A stretch of DNA of 64,000 nt, taken from Henricia sp. BOLD:AAB3569. Its lineage: Eukaryota > Echinodermata > Asteroidea > Spinulosida > Echinasteridae. The stretch lies in the NCBI GenBank assembly GCA_037783545.1, contig JBBELK010000461.1, positions 1,240,001 through 1,304,000 on the forward strand, written 5' to 3'. The position numbers and the translations under genes were made by a program. Below the pieces are notes generated by a model. That model searched no databases, was not told the DNA's origin, and was given only the letters and a program-made list of their open reading frames with translations. Shown piece by piece: positions 1 through 10,700 of this stretch (positions are counted from its first letter, which is position 1; each line of letters begins with the position of its first letter).

Positions 1-226
1 AAGACACATCCCGTCAACGAAACAAGGTTTCGACGTCCAAAGCAGGGATGACCAAAGTGGAAATTGGAGAAAATTTGAATGATGCTTCTTTCGTACATTA
101 CTTTTGCACCTAAGAAAAGAAATACATTAAATATTATGAATTTCCTTGCAGAATTTAGATTTTTGTTTTTATTCATTTCTTTTGGTGGTAGTTGATATTG
201 TTTCAGTTCTTTAAACAGTTGGATGA

Positions 227-361
227 CTTGACTTGGGGACTACTTGACCCGGAGGCGAGTTAACTTGGGGACGAGTTGACCCGGGGACGACTTGACCCGG
301 GGACGACTTGACCCGGGGACGACTTGACTCGGGGACGACATGACTCGGGGACGACATGACC
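227..361 (+). repeat. 16-bp minisatellite
   Basis: About eight copies of a 16-bp unit (GGGGACGACTTGACCC and variants), GC-rich and out of character with the surroundings. Outer copies have more changes than inner ones. It produces a spurious minus-strand frame at 260-475. Confidence 0.85.
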
Positions 362-581
362 TGAATTCGGCCATGCAGACCGCACCATCACACACACTAG
401 ACCAGTGAACAGAGAGTCGTACCTCCGCCCTGGCGCTGTTTCTGATATTTGCTCAATTAGGTGCACTCGCCCCAATGTTCAAATATTCCGAAGAGTACAC
501 ATCGATCCGATGTCTAGTTTCAATGAAATCGTGGGGATAAATTTAGACCCTCTAATTTTCACTAATTTAAATACATGTACA

Positions 582-697
582 GGCCGTCACATTGTCACAA
601 TGCATCATGCACGAGTAGGCACTTTGTGGATCTATTGTCACATCATTTAAATATGATAACCTGCCCTCTGTCATGGCTGCCATGCATAAGGTCTATA
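582..697. mobile_element. MITE fragment, CATGACAG family
   Basis: It matches about 110 bp of the element at 11620-11765 (shared CGAGTAGG, CACATCATTTAAATATGA and CTGTCATGGCTGC) and keeps only one end (gtctata). Confidence 0.6.
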
Positions 698-2224
698 GAA
701 ACACTCAATCTTGTCAAGAAATATTTTGTGTGGCATATGTACATGTACCGGTACGATGTACAGCATTTGATTGAATCTGTACACAGTATTGTATGGGGGC
801 GTACTGCATACCGTACGTGCATCATTGCGTCCATTTTATTTGTGCAGTAGTGCTGCATTTACATCTTGTACTTGTGGATACACTGGAAGCTCCAATTGTT
901 GGGATAAATGTAAAATTTCTTGAATTGAACATGTACAGTATAGGGCTGCAGGGCTGTGTTACATGTACGTATCTCATCCCCTAGGGTTCCAATTAACCAC
1001 TACATTGCATAGCATAGCACTATGGAGACAGATGCAACCAGTAGAATGACTCAGTGTGTGTGTGTGATTCATACACAAATATCTGCATGCAGACATGACA
1101 ACTGCTTCAGGCATTGTCATGTACATGGGACCTTATGATGTGGCAACACTTAAGCTGTCTGGGGTCTTTTCATATTATAATTCATTCAGGGACAGGACTA
1201 TTGAAATACAGAAAGAGTGATATATGGTACCAGTCAGTGACATCATTTATCAATGGTGGCTCATCAATTGGCTATTGCTAAAGCACAGGTAAATGGTGTT
1301 TTTTGTTATGAACCGTCAACCCTGAGGCCAATGACAGAAGGTGATGTATTCATTTCAACTCTTATGCAAGCTGAATTGTATATGGCTTCCCAATCCCATG
1401 TAAGCCTACCGGTACATGTAGTATGACTAGATGTAAAATGCTTTTATAAGTTATAACTACCTGTAGACATGGTAGACTTCTGTTGGTACATGTACATGTC
1501 GGTAAAGATGTAGTAGGCCTATTCTGACCATCACTATTTTTGTGGGCATCTTGATGTCGGGGTTCGAAAATGATGTGACCCATATTTTTTTATATTGTCA
1601 ACTGTCAGAAAGTGCAGATTTGATTGGAAAATCCAAATTGGAGAAGAAATAAATATTTTTTCACAGCAAATCACATATTTTGTTTACAGGGTGTTTAGTG
1701 CTGGTCGAAATCGAATACATACATGTACATGTAGTTAGTACACCTGTAGGCCTACAGTACATGTAAACTCTCTCCTTATAAACACAGGCTAAAACTGTTG
1801 CATTGTCAGCATTTATCGCCTTTCGTAATAAAAACCATACAATCTATAAAAAAAAAAGTTTTACTATGCTAAACTCGTAAAAAGGGCATCCTTTTCTTTG
1901 TCTCAGCGTGCAACATGAAATGATTAGCCTGGTCATAAATTAAGGCGGTAAATCTGCCGCAGATTTCTTGCAACCTAATCATAACTCAGAATGCACTAAC
2001 AGCGATGTTTACATAACTGTACTTATGTCCGGCATTACAAAATTTATTGAAGAGCTTGCGCCTCTGTTTGCTTTCAATTGGATTTGATTCAGGGGGAAAT
2101 ATATCTCTGAAAGAAGTTGACAGCAGTCTTATTATTGTAATTCAGTTATGATTAGAGTTTCCGGCAACTGCAAGCAGTACACTGTAATATAGGCCTTGAT
2201 GTTATGAAAATTAAGGGACAGATT

Positions 2225-2520
2225 TCTCCAGTCTTGATTTTGTCCAGATTTCAATGGACACTGAGGCCAACTGGAGGGGCACCACAGCCAACTTTGTTCC
2301 AAATGCGTACTGGTTATTAGTGTACAAATGTATACAAGCCTCACAAAATTTACAAGGATGGGGCATGCTGGCCAAGTTGGCTTCAGAAAGTGTACATATC
2401 TTGAACTGAGGGGCATCGGGGCCAACTCAGCAGGTCGTGAGGCAATTGGCCTCAGTAGCCTCAGTTAATGTCAAATTCGAGGGCTGTAAATTCACGGAAG
2501 CCGTTGCCTCTGGTCTTGGC
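2225..2520 (-). repeat. Dispersed repeat with TTTGGAACAA/CAGTACGC words
   Basis: The minus strand resembles 27095-27325 and 35318-35490 on the plus strand: a shared order of GAGGCCA/TTGGCC, ACACTAATAAcCAGTAC, TTTGGAACAA and TCaGACAAAATCAAG. It is an interspersed repeat of unknown type. Confidence 0.55.
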
Positions 2521-3083
2521 CTTATGTGCCCTTTTGCAATTCTCCCATCTAGACTTTTTAAATTTTGTCTAATAGAAGTGACAAATTTCCTGCCCTGAAA
2601 TTCTGTTGTAGGTAATGAATACTCTATTTTGCAAACTTTTCACAGCAAAATAACAACTTAAAAGTGTGTAAATTGGCCTATTTTTATTCAAACAGATTTC
2701 CTGGGTTAGCTTGTGTTACATATAATACCATTTGGTTGAAAAGTTTAAAAGATTTGTAGTTGGTACCGGTACATCAACATTTTAAAGTGCGTTGTAAATT
2801 TGGAGTTTGGCGCTCATAAAAATGAAAAAATACCGTAATACAGCCCTATAATATCATCGCATTTTATATATCCAGAGTAAATTGTACCCTTGTTTACTAC
2901 CCCCTGTGGTTAACCTATTGTGCTGATGTGGACATGATACCATTCAAGCAACAGCAGCTGAGCACATTGGTAATATCATGGGATATACAATGTAGGGTTT
3001 TATCAACAGGAGAATTAAATAATAGATTTATATTTTTCAGATACATGTATACAATTCCTGAATTTTGTACAGGGTATTTTGCA

Positions 3084-3199
3084 TTAAAGGCAGAGGCAAG
3101 CGGCAATGGGCACGTGCCAAATTATAGCAAAGGCATGGAGCTGCGTATTTCGTGGCATGAATTTGGCGCGCGCACATTGCTGACGAGCCTGTGCCTTAA
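3084..3199. mobile_element. Foldback element, GC-rich TTAA family (one arm degraded)
   Basis: TTAAAGG and CCTTAA ends and an intact right arm (GGAGCTGCGTATTTCGTGGC, then GGCGCGCGCACATTGCTGAC) shared with 20377-20514 and 23829-23967. The left arm is mostly lost. Confidence 0.65.
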
Positions 3200-3756
3200 A
3201 GTCCATTTCCTAAGAGGAACAGTTATGTGCATTTTGCGGATTTCCACATTTCCCATGAAAATGAAAGATCTTTAAATACTTCTGGACGGATCGGCTTGCC
3301 TTTACACATAAACAAACGGTGGCCTTCAATTAATTATGTCGCAGACCTTTAAAAAATTCCGTAGTGAAAGAGTTAAGTAATTTTCGTAGTCCCTTTTTGT
3401 TAGTTGCCTAGGCAATGGCTCTTTGCTAAAAATCACTGTCTGAACCATGTCCCTGTTCTGTAGCTGATGACTCAATATTTAGAGCCAATTACCATGGCAA
3501 CCCACATCACACTTCCTCTGTCTATACCGTACTTTTCCCACGACCCTAAATTTGTGCTTTTAAGGTATTGATGTGATTTGATAGCATAGGACCTTACTGG
3601 TACAGTACCATAGCTCCATGCTGGTACCAGGTAGTTTTAAGCCTTGAGGGAAAGGCCTTTAGTATTAAGGCTGCAAAAGTACATGACCTCGGCTATCTTG
3701 TTTTATTCCTTCCCAAAATGAAAATTCTCATGCTAGTACATGCAACACTGTAGATA

Positions 3757-3961
3757 CAGTTGAAGTCAGAAGTATAAATACATGTACGCCACTACCATCA
3801 TCACCCAAAATGGTAAACAGCACTACCCGAACCATTGCAACGTGTACAAGCTGGAATTCCACAAAATCAAGACTTTAGTAAAGACTGTTACAAAAATGGT
3901 GTAAGCGCACCAGTTTTAACACTTGGTTGCATACGCATTTATACTTGGCTGACTTTAACTG
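3757..3961. mobile_element. Tc1-like MITE, copy 1
   Basis: Begins CAGTTGAAGTCAGAAGTAT and ends with the inverse (gactttAACTG), with TA before the left end. The ends match those of fish Tc1-like elements (CAGTTGAAGTCGGAAGT in the Sleeping Beauty family). At 205 bp there is no room for a transposase. A second copy lies at 30515-30733 in the opposite orientation. Confidence 0.75.
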
Positions 3962-5667
3962 CATGTACATTGTACATGTACAGTTGAGATCTCAATTGAA
4001 AGTTAAAAACAAGCAAATCCAGAGAACGGAAAGTAGGAAAGATTGTTATGCTCTTTATGCAAACGTAATTAGACTAATGTAAAAGCTCTGTCCATTTTCA
4101 AAATGATAACATCCTGGCGCAGGCTACACTTGTATTAATTATGTTAAGCAGTTTGTTCAGATTTGTTTAACGCACTGTTTTATTGCAAGTGGGTGGATAC
4201 TGTGGATGCAAGAATTATTTTCACTACTAAAACGCATTCGTGTACTTGTGGCTTCATCTTCCTCCATGCTTCATCTAAAGTGTTGCATATTTTCATATCT
4301 TGACCTGGTTGTGATAGGCACATACCAGAGACAGTGAGAAATTGAAGGCCTTGACTTGGTTTTCCCACAGGGAAGTCTGCAGTGCTGGAAGGTGCATGCA
4401 GGGCACCAACTAGTACATGTACAACCCATAATTGAACAGCACACATTCTGGCAGTCGCGACCTTGGGCACCAACCCAATTTCAGTGTGAATATCTAATAC
4501 TACATGTAGTTACTGCACAAATAAACTGGAAGTGATAGAAGAGAATGAGTTTTATGCTTGCCAGACATACATGTACTTCGCCTGAATTAGCGCATTATTA
4601 ATACAACAGAGGTTTTCGTGCACCGTTTGTTATTGGCCAATCACACACAACCCGGATGATATAGTCTGGCTTTGGCATTAAATCCGCCGATAACAATACA
4701 ATTGGCGAGTTAAGTTTGATCTTTGGACTGCGTTTCTCTGAATGAAGGCTCGGGCCATACCGCTTGTTTGCCAATGAAATGAAATAGAGTACCGTATGCT
4801 ATTGTTGTTTGCGGTGCGTGTTGACGGTTAAACCGCCACTTCAGTTGGACCCACACCTGCACAGACATGGAATACATGTACATAAATTTATCCGTACCTG
4901 CCATGTGTGAATTTGTACTTGTAGCATCTGGCTGTTCATTTTATGAAAACTATTTATTTTCATAAACTTTCACACTTTTTTTTATTTAATAGGCCTATAA
5001 TTTAATTTAGAACATGTATGCTCGGCATGTATGGTACATTGCATGTGTTAGTACGGTACTTCAGTAACTTCAGAAACATACCACTACAAAACTATACAAA
5101 TGTTATATGCCAGAAGTGTCTACATACGTACCATACATGTTAATTATTTATTAATGGTAAAGCTACCGGTACATGCAATAAAGTGTATACTGTATACTGA
5201 CTTTTTTTTATTTTTATGTCCGTACGGTATACCGAAAATGATAGAAATTTTTTTACTTTTGGTTTAAAAGCATGCAACTGGGTTCAATTAATAGTGTCAT
5301 CTGGTTGAAGTACTAATATTACACTGGTTGAGATGACAAATTTTGGGACACTGCTGAAAAACAGACAGGAAACTCAGGAATTGCAGGTTTCAAATTTTAG
5401 GGAGGCATGCTTTTTATGACCCTGGTCTTGACTGTGGTGCCATTTTGTAGCTTTCCTATGTTGGGATTTTCTAATGGAAGTGCCCAAAAAGTGCCTCTGA
5501 GAATGTGCATTTGGCGGTGCCCTTTCGGTGCCGAAATCTGAGTCTCGCTGTTAAAAAAACTTCTTAAAAACTTTTTAAAAACCTTTTAAAAACCTTTTAA
5601 AAACTGTCTACATGTACATGACTTCTTTTTAATAGTCAAATTGTAGAAAATACTAATGTTACACACG

Positions 5668-5991
5668 GGAGCGCGTGTGGTCAAGTGGGTATGAAGCGGG
5701 ACTCCCAATCGGAGGTTGGGGGTTCGAGCCCCACTTCGACCAACGTGTCTGTGTCCCTGGGCAAGGCACTTAATCCCAGTTGCCTCGTCAACCCAAGCGA
5801 TATATGGGAAGCTGTTATGGGGAATGCCACAATCTAACTGCTGATAGGGTTGTGAGCCTTGGCCGGGTTGCCACCTAGTTGAAGCGAAATGTGATTTCCT
5901 GATGGCAGCGGTAATAATGGCAACAGCCGCCTCGGAATATGTCTACATAGATAGATGGCGCTTTACAAATGCTTGTGATTATTATTATTAT
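5668..5991 (+). mobile_element. tRNA-derived SINE, apparently full length
   Basis: The head has an A-box-like TGGTCAAGTGGG (about 5678) and a B box GGTTCGAGCCC (about 5720) in a tRNA-like order. A central domain follows with CCCTGGGCAAGGCACTTAA, a core shared by several marine-animal SINE families. The tail is GGCGCTTTACAAAT followed by an ATT repeat. The head is the RNA polymerase III internal promoter; the tail probably mimics the 3' end of a partner LINE. I cannot assign the parent tRNA with confidence. Confidence 0.8.
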
Positions 5992-7473
5992 AAATAATTT
6001 TAATGAGCTGGAATTTGAGCTACTGAGACTGCTTATTTTCATCTTCAACATTTACTGTGATGATTAAGGCATTAATGCAGTGGTGTATGCTAATTACAGA
6101 AAAAAAAAAAAAGTGTTCGAATTACATGTACACCTTGTGTGTGCCCTACAGCCTTAGCTTGTGCATTTCTGCAAGAGTACATGTACATAGTTTGCAATTA
6201 TGCAAGTGAGTCATACGCAGTGCACAGCATGTTCCACTGTGGTGCATACGCATAGAGATCTGCGCATGTTGTCGTTATTTTAGCTACTTAATGTTATGTG
6301 ACTCTGTAGTCTAGGCCTACATGTAAAATTGCTTATCGACTCCCTGCATGCTACTCAAATGTTGAACCAGCGCCCAAGTAATAATACAGTGTACACATGA
6401 CAAATATGGCTGGCGCCTGACATTGACACAACACAATACGCTGTTTGTATTCCTTGGTTTTTTGTATGTGTACATGAATGTAAGTCGAAGGCCTTTTCAA
6501 AACTTTGCTTTGAATGATTGCTTGCACATACCGTAACATTTTATTAAAGTAACACATAGGTGATTAGAAGGTACTGTAAAACATTTAAAATTAAACAAGC
6601 AATGTTAAATTGTCGTTGACGTTATTCAAAAGAGGTACATGTCCCATGACTGTTGAAGGAGCTCTTTGTCATGAATCTAACTGCTGGTTTGGGGAGACTT
6701 TTGTCATAACAGGTGCAGAAACATGCTACATATTGGCTTTGTCCTCTCACATGCGCCCCGGGGCATGCGTGCATGTACTAGACAACATTTGATGCTCGGG
6801 ACAACTTTTCCATGCATGGGCATAAAAATTGGGCCAATTAGCCTTTTGCATGTGCATGTATAATTTGCATAATGACTGGTGCCCCGAATTCTTAACTTTC
6901 AAATGGAGGTACAGTTTAGAGAGTCACATACTACATGTATGCTGTTACGTGGTGCACACCATTACCGGTACCTAGCAAATAGCCTAGTTGCTTTGTTCCT
7001 TTCTTTCCTACGGTGAACACGGTATTGATACTGTACGTCACACCAGCCGCATGCACCACATAGCAACAAATATTTAATCTGGTCAAGTGGATACTGAAAG
7101 AAAGTGTGCATATGGAAGAAAGTAACATATTTAGATAGCAGATGGTGGCACGTGATTGTAGCTCTCCAATTCAACTAAAGCCATTGATACATTGTACTAA
7201 AATGTCTAAATGTTCTCACTAAACCCACCCTCTGAGGTGGCAAAACAAAATTGGTCTGACGCCATTTTTAAAACTATTCTGACTGTGTTAGCCAAAAGGT
7301 TGCGCCGAAAAGAGTTCAACCAGTGTTTTTCATGTGAGCAAAGTTAACACGGTTTCTGAACAATGACATGGTGCCTTGAGAAAGCAAACTAAAATATTCA
7401 TACGTCCAGAAAGGGTAAAAATAAAAAAAGCTAAATTAATATCAACCTATTTTCTTTCTCTTACATACAACAG

Positions 7474-7515
7474 TAATTGCAGCAGTGTAGATTTGTACGA
7501 TTTTCTCCACACAAG
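7474..7515 (+). other. 5' UTR immediately before adducin exon 1 coding part
   Basis: An in-frame TAA at 7474-7476 closes the frame upstream of the ATG, so 7516 is the first usable AUG. A pyrimidine-rich run ending in CAG at 7471-7473 looks like a splice acceptor, which would mean a non-coding leader exon further upstream. Alternatively transcription starts here with a very short leader (see the TISU match). I could not locate an upstream leader exon. Confidence 0.5.
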
Positions 7516-7523
7516 ATGGCGGA
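7512..7523 (+). promoter_or_regulatory. TISU/YY1-like element over the adducin start codon
   Basis: The sequence CAAGATGGCGGA around the adducin ATG matches the TISU consensus SAASATGGCGGC at all but the last base, and also the YY1 core AAGATGGCGG. In mammals TISU elements act both in transcription and in scanning-independent initiation on very short 5' UTRs. A at -3 and G at +4 also make a strong Kozak context. Function here is inferred. Confidence 0.45.
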
Positions 7524-7722
7524 CACGTTAGCCAACAATGTGGACGAACGGGAAAAGCTGATCCCCAACATGGACGACCCCGAGTTCCAAAAGGAGATGC
7601 AGCGACCAGCTAACATCAAGTCGGACATGCGGGACATGGAACGACAGAGAAGAGTCTCGCTGATCCTCAACAGCCAAGCGTTCCGGGAGGAGCTTGAATG
7701 CATCATTGAGGCACAGTTGAAG
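7516..7722 (+). CDS. ADD1: Adducin exon 1 (residues 1-69)
   Basis: It encodes the N-terminal head, beginning MADTLANNVDERE and ending EELECIIEAQLK. The segment RQRRVSLILNSQAFREELE matches the conserved head motif (KKRVSMILQSPAFCEELE in human alpha-adducin). The exon ends in phase 0 at AAG|gtaaga. The ATG is chosen because of the strong context and the in-frame stop upstream; reading through the donor would add an unrelated tail ending at 7857. Confidence 0.95.
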
Positions 7723-10700
7723 GTAAGATTAGTCGATCGGGTCTTTACTGAGAAATCCAGTTATCCTTACAATGTGCTACTCAAGTATATATTCACACAT
7801 TTGAATGGTACGGTCATGTCCCCTGAATCTGTCCATAGAGTGCAAACTGCTTGTTGAAAAGGTGTCGGACTACTTATAGCGTACTAAGTCTGGTCTTCAG
7901 ATCGTGGCTTGTACCCATTCATACATGTACACCTGCAGCCGATTTCACTGCGTAAGCCCACTTGCTCAACTTTGTATTGCGTAAGCTGCGCAACATTTAT
8001 GCGATAATTACACGCATGCTAAGGTGCCTGTGCCATTTTAAAAACTTGCACAACCTACGCACCTTTCGTGAAATCGGCTGCCTGGTGGAGAGAGACAATG
8101 ACTGAGGTGTAAAGTGTCTTGTCTATTGGACACAGCACAATAGCGGTGACCATACCTCAAATCATGGGCTTATCTCCTGCAAGTTCAATGCACTATCCAT
8201 TTGATTAGACCACCGTGTCTGGTGTAAATTTAATCCAAAAGTCTGGAACGAATATTGTCAAACTGCAAGCAATCATGCCTCATCCGTTTTTCATTGCAAT
8301 TCATGGTGTCGGGAAATATCAAGGACTGTAATCGTCAATAGCTAAATTGGACGTTAACATTGAAACCGAGGGAACAAGGGTTTTGAAAGTACATGTACAG
8401 TAGTACCAATCTTGCAATAATGAAGGTTGAGATCCTTCAATCAATTTGATAGGACCTATGTACATATGTATAGACCATATCAAATAGCCGCCATCTTGTG
8501 CCAGGGAAGATTCCTTTTTCCTTGAGCGTGCGCATGCATGGTTGCACATTTTGTGCTTACGCTGCTGACTGACAAGTTGCCCTACAAGATGGCAGCTATT
8601 TGATACGGTCTATTCAAGAACCTGTACCCTCCAGTGTGTCACACCTTACTAGTAACACCCCTACATGTACATGTATCAAGGTACTGGAATGCCAAGCCAT
8701 TTTGCATCCCCATGCTTATTTTGTCCATATCTTGATCTACCCCCAGGCAAGGTCAGGGCCACTTGCTACCTGCACCATACTCACAGTAGTGTCATTGCAT
8801 TCTGTGGTTCCGAAACCTACCTTCCAGGATAACTAGGCTAATGTGTACGCCTACTCTCTACACATGTAGCCCAGGCATGAAATTTGACAAATGAAGCAAC
8901 GAAACCTTTCTGTAGATTGGGAGAGTTTTTTTTGGCCTTTGCAATTGCAAAAGAACTTCCAAGTTCCATTGGATTATAAAAATGTCTTGAGGCAAGTTTG
9001 CAAAAGGATACCACAGCTATGTCCAAATAAACCTTTTCCCAGAAATGTTACCAAGATCATTCCTGTAGCTTATTTTCTCGATGTCTGCAATTATGCTGCA
9101 TTCAGGCTGGATTTTGTCTGGTAATTTTACTGCTAAGGCAATTAAAATTAACTGAGTGACTGAGTCAGTTTAACCAAGCAGAGATAAATCTGTGTATTTT
9201 GATAAATTAAAAAAAATTCTTTAATAACAAAGACATTTGTCAGATGTTTTTTAATTCCAGTAAAAAGGGCGTACATGTACATGTCGGTGTATAATCATTT
9301 TCAGCCTGTTGTACACTCAAAATGAAGATTGCTTCAAGATAAATTTTTGATTGAGTTGCTAAGATTGTTCAGTTTGCCATTTATAATCCCATTTTGTAGT
9401 GAGTCGTACTCGTCACACATGCACATAATGTTGGCCTACATTGTGCACTGCAAAGGCTTACGTGCGCAAACAACACGTACTTGTCCCACCATGTTCTAAA
9501 ATATGCATTAGGTATGCACCAGCATGTACTCAACACTGTCGCTGTGTGTTATGCATAGGCCTACAGTCCCCTTGCAGGGGCCTCACAGCCTGATTGTTTC
9601 AAACCTGGATGCTCTCTGATATTTTCACACTCTGCTGGATTAGCACAGACCCCCTATGGTCCCTATGGAACCAAGGTCAGGACGACATGTACTGTGCATA
9701 ATTGGGCTGCTTGGCCGCTCTCTAGTGAGTCCGGTTCGGCCATGCTGTGGAAATTGCACTTCATGTGATTGCATCGCCACAGCAGTCCTCTTCATTTAGT
9801 CAAGTTTGTTGCACCTGTTACCAGTTTATACATTTCTGCTATAGTCCGTATCAAATAGCTGCCATCTTGTAGGGCAGTTTCTTCGTTCTGTGAGGACATG
9901 CGTTAGTTGCACATTTTGTACTTGCGTTATTGGCCAATTTAAACAACAAAAGTTGCCTTACAAGATTGCAGCTATTGGATATATGGTCTATACAGGATTT
10001 CAAAACAGTCATTAATAAGCTGGAAATGAATAACGTTCTGTCAAACTTGATATTTGTGGCAAAGTACAACTTCTGTCAATTTTGTGTCATGATTAGTTCT
10101 GTACAAGTTTACAAATTGACACTACATGTGGCTCTATGCAATTTTTGGCTTGTGATAGGAAGGCATTTTGCACATAATTATAGACCGTATCGAATGGCTG
10201 CCATCCTGTAGGGCTGTTGCTCGAGGACATGCATGGTTGCACATTTTGTGGTTACATTGTGGACCAATTTAAATGTCAAAAGTTTCCATACAAGTCTACA
10301 ACATGGCAGCTATTCGATATGGTCTACGTGTATACATGCAGATCATAATTCATATCTAGGTAAATATAAAAGGACTCGTACACTCACTGTATGTTTCCCA
10401 TTTCACTTTTTAAAACTGGACACAACTGCACTGTATTTGGTCTTACACTGTGTTATTTGTGGCCCAATTTATCCAGCAAACAACAATAGCAACCCAGTTG
10501 CGGTATATTCCTTTTTGCAGTCATTTCCCTTCCATTGTGCTTTATATCAGCGTCATTGCATTCTGTACCGGCTTTAAAAATTTGGCCATAGAATTGCGGA
10601 AGGTTTTTGTGTTTTTTCATTGACGCTTGAAAACCTCCAGTATATAGGGTCCCTGGGGCTTTGAATAGTGCATGCTGCTGGTCGTATTCTGTCTGAGTTT

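Larger units (their letters stand above)
1..7473. other. Upstream region without a recognised gene
   Basis: I see no exon here that belongs to a known family. It holds a 16-bp minisatellite (227-361), MITE fragments (582-697, 2225-2520, 3084-3199), a Tc1-like MITE (3757-3961), a tRNA-derived SINE (5668-5991) and many TACATGTA words. The adducin promoter or a leader exon may lie here but I cannot place it. Between about 700-2220 and 6000-7470 I see only AT-rich unique-looking sequence. Confidence 0.6.

Noticed and set aside
2928..3275. 115-codon plus-strand frame with GMELRISWHEFGAR
   Set aside because: The same peptide arises from the foldback copy at 20377-20604 on the other strand, so it comes from the repeat and not from a gene.
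7723..7857. Read-through extension of adducin exon 1
   Set aside because: The strong donor gtaaga at 7723 and the family alignment continuing at 25223 show that exon 1 ends at 7722.
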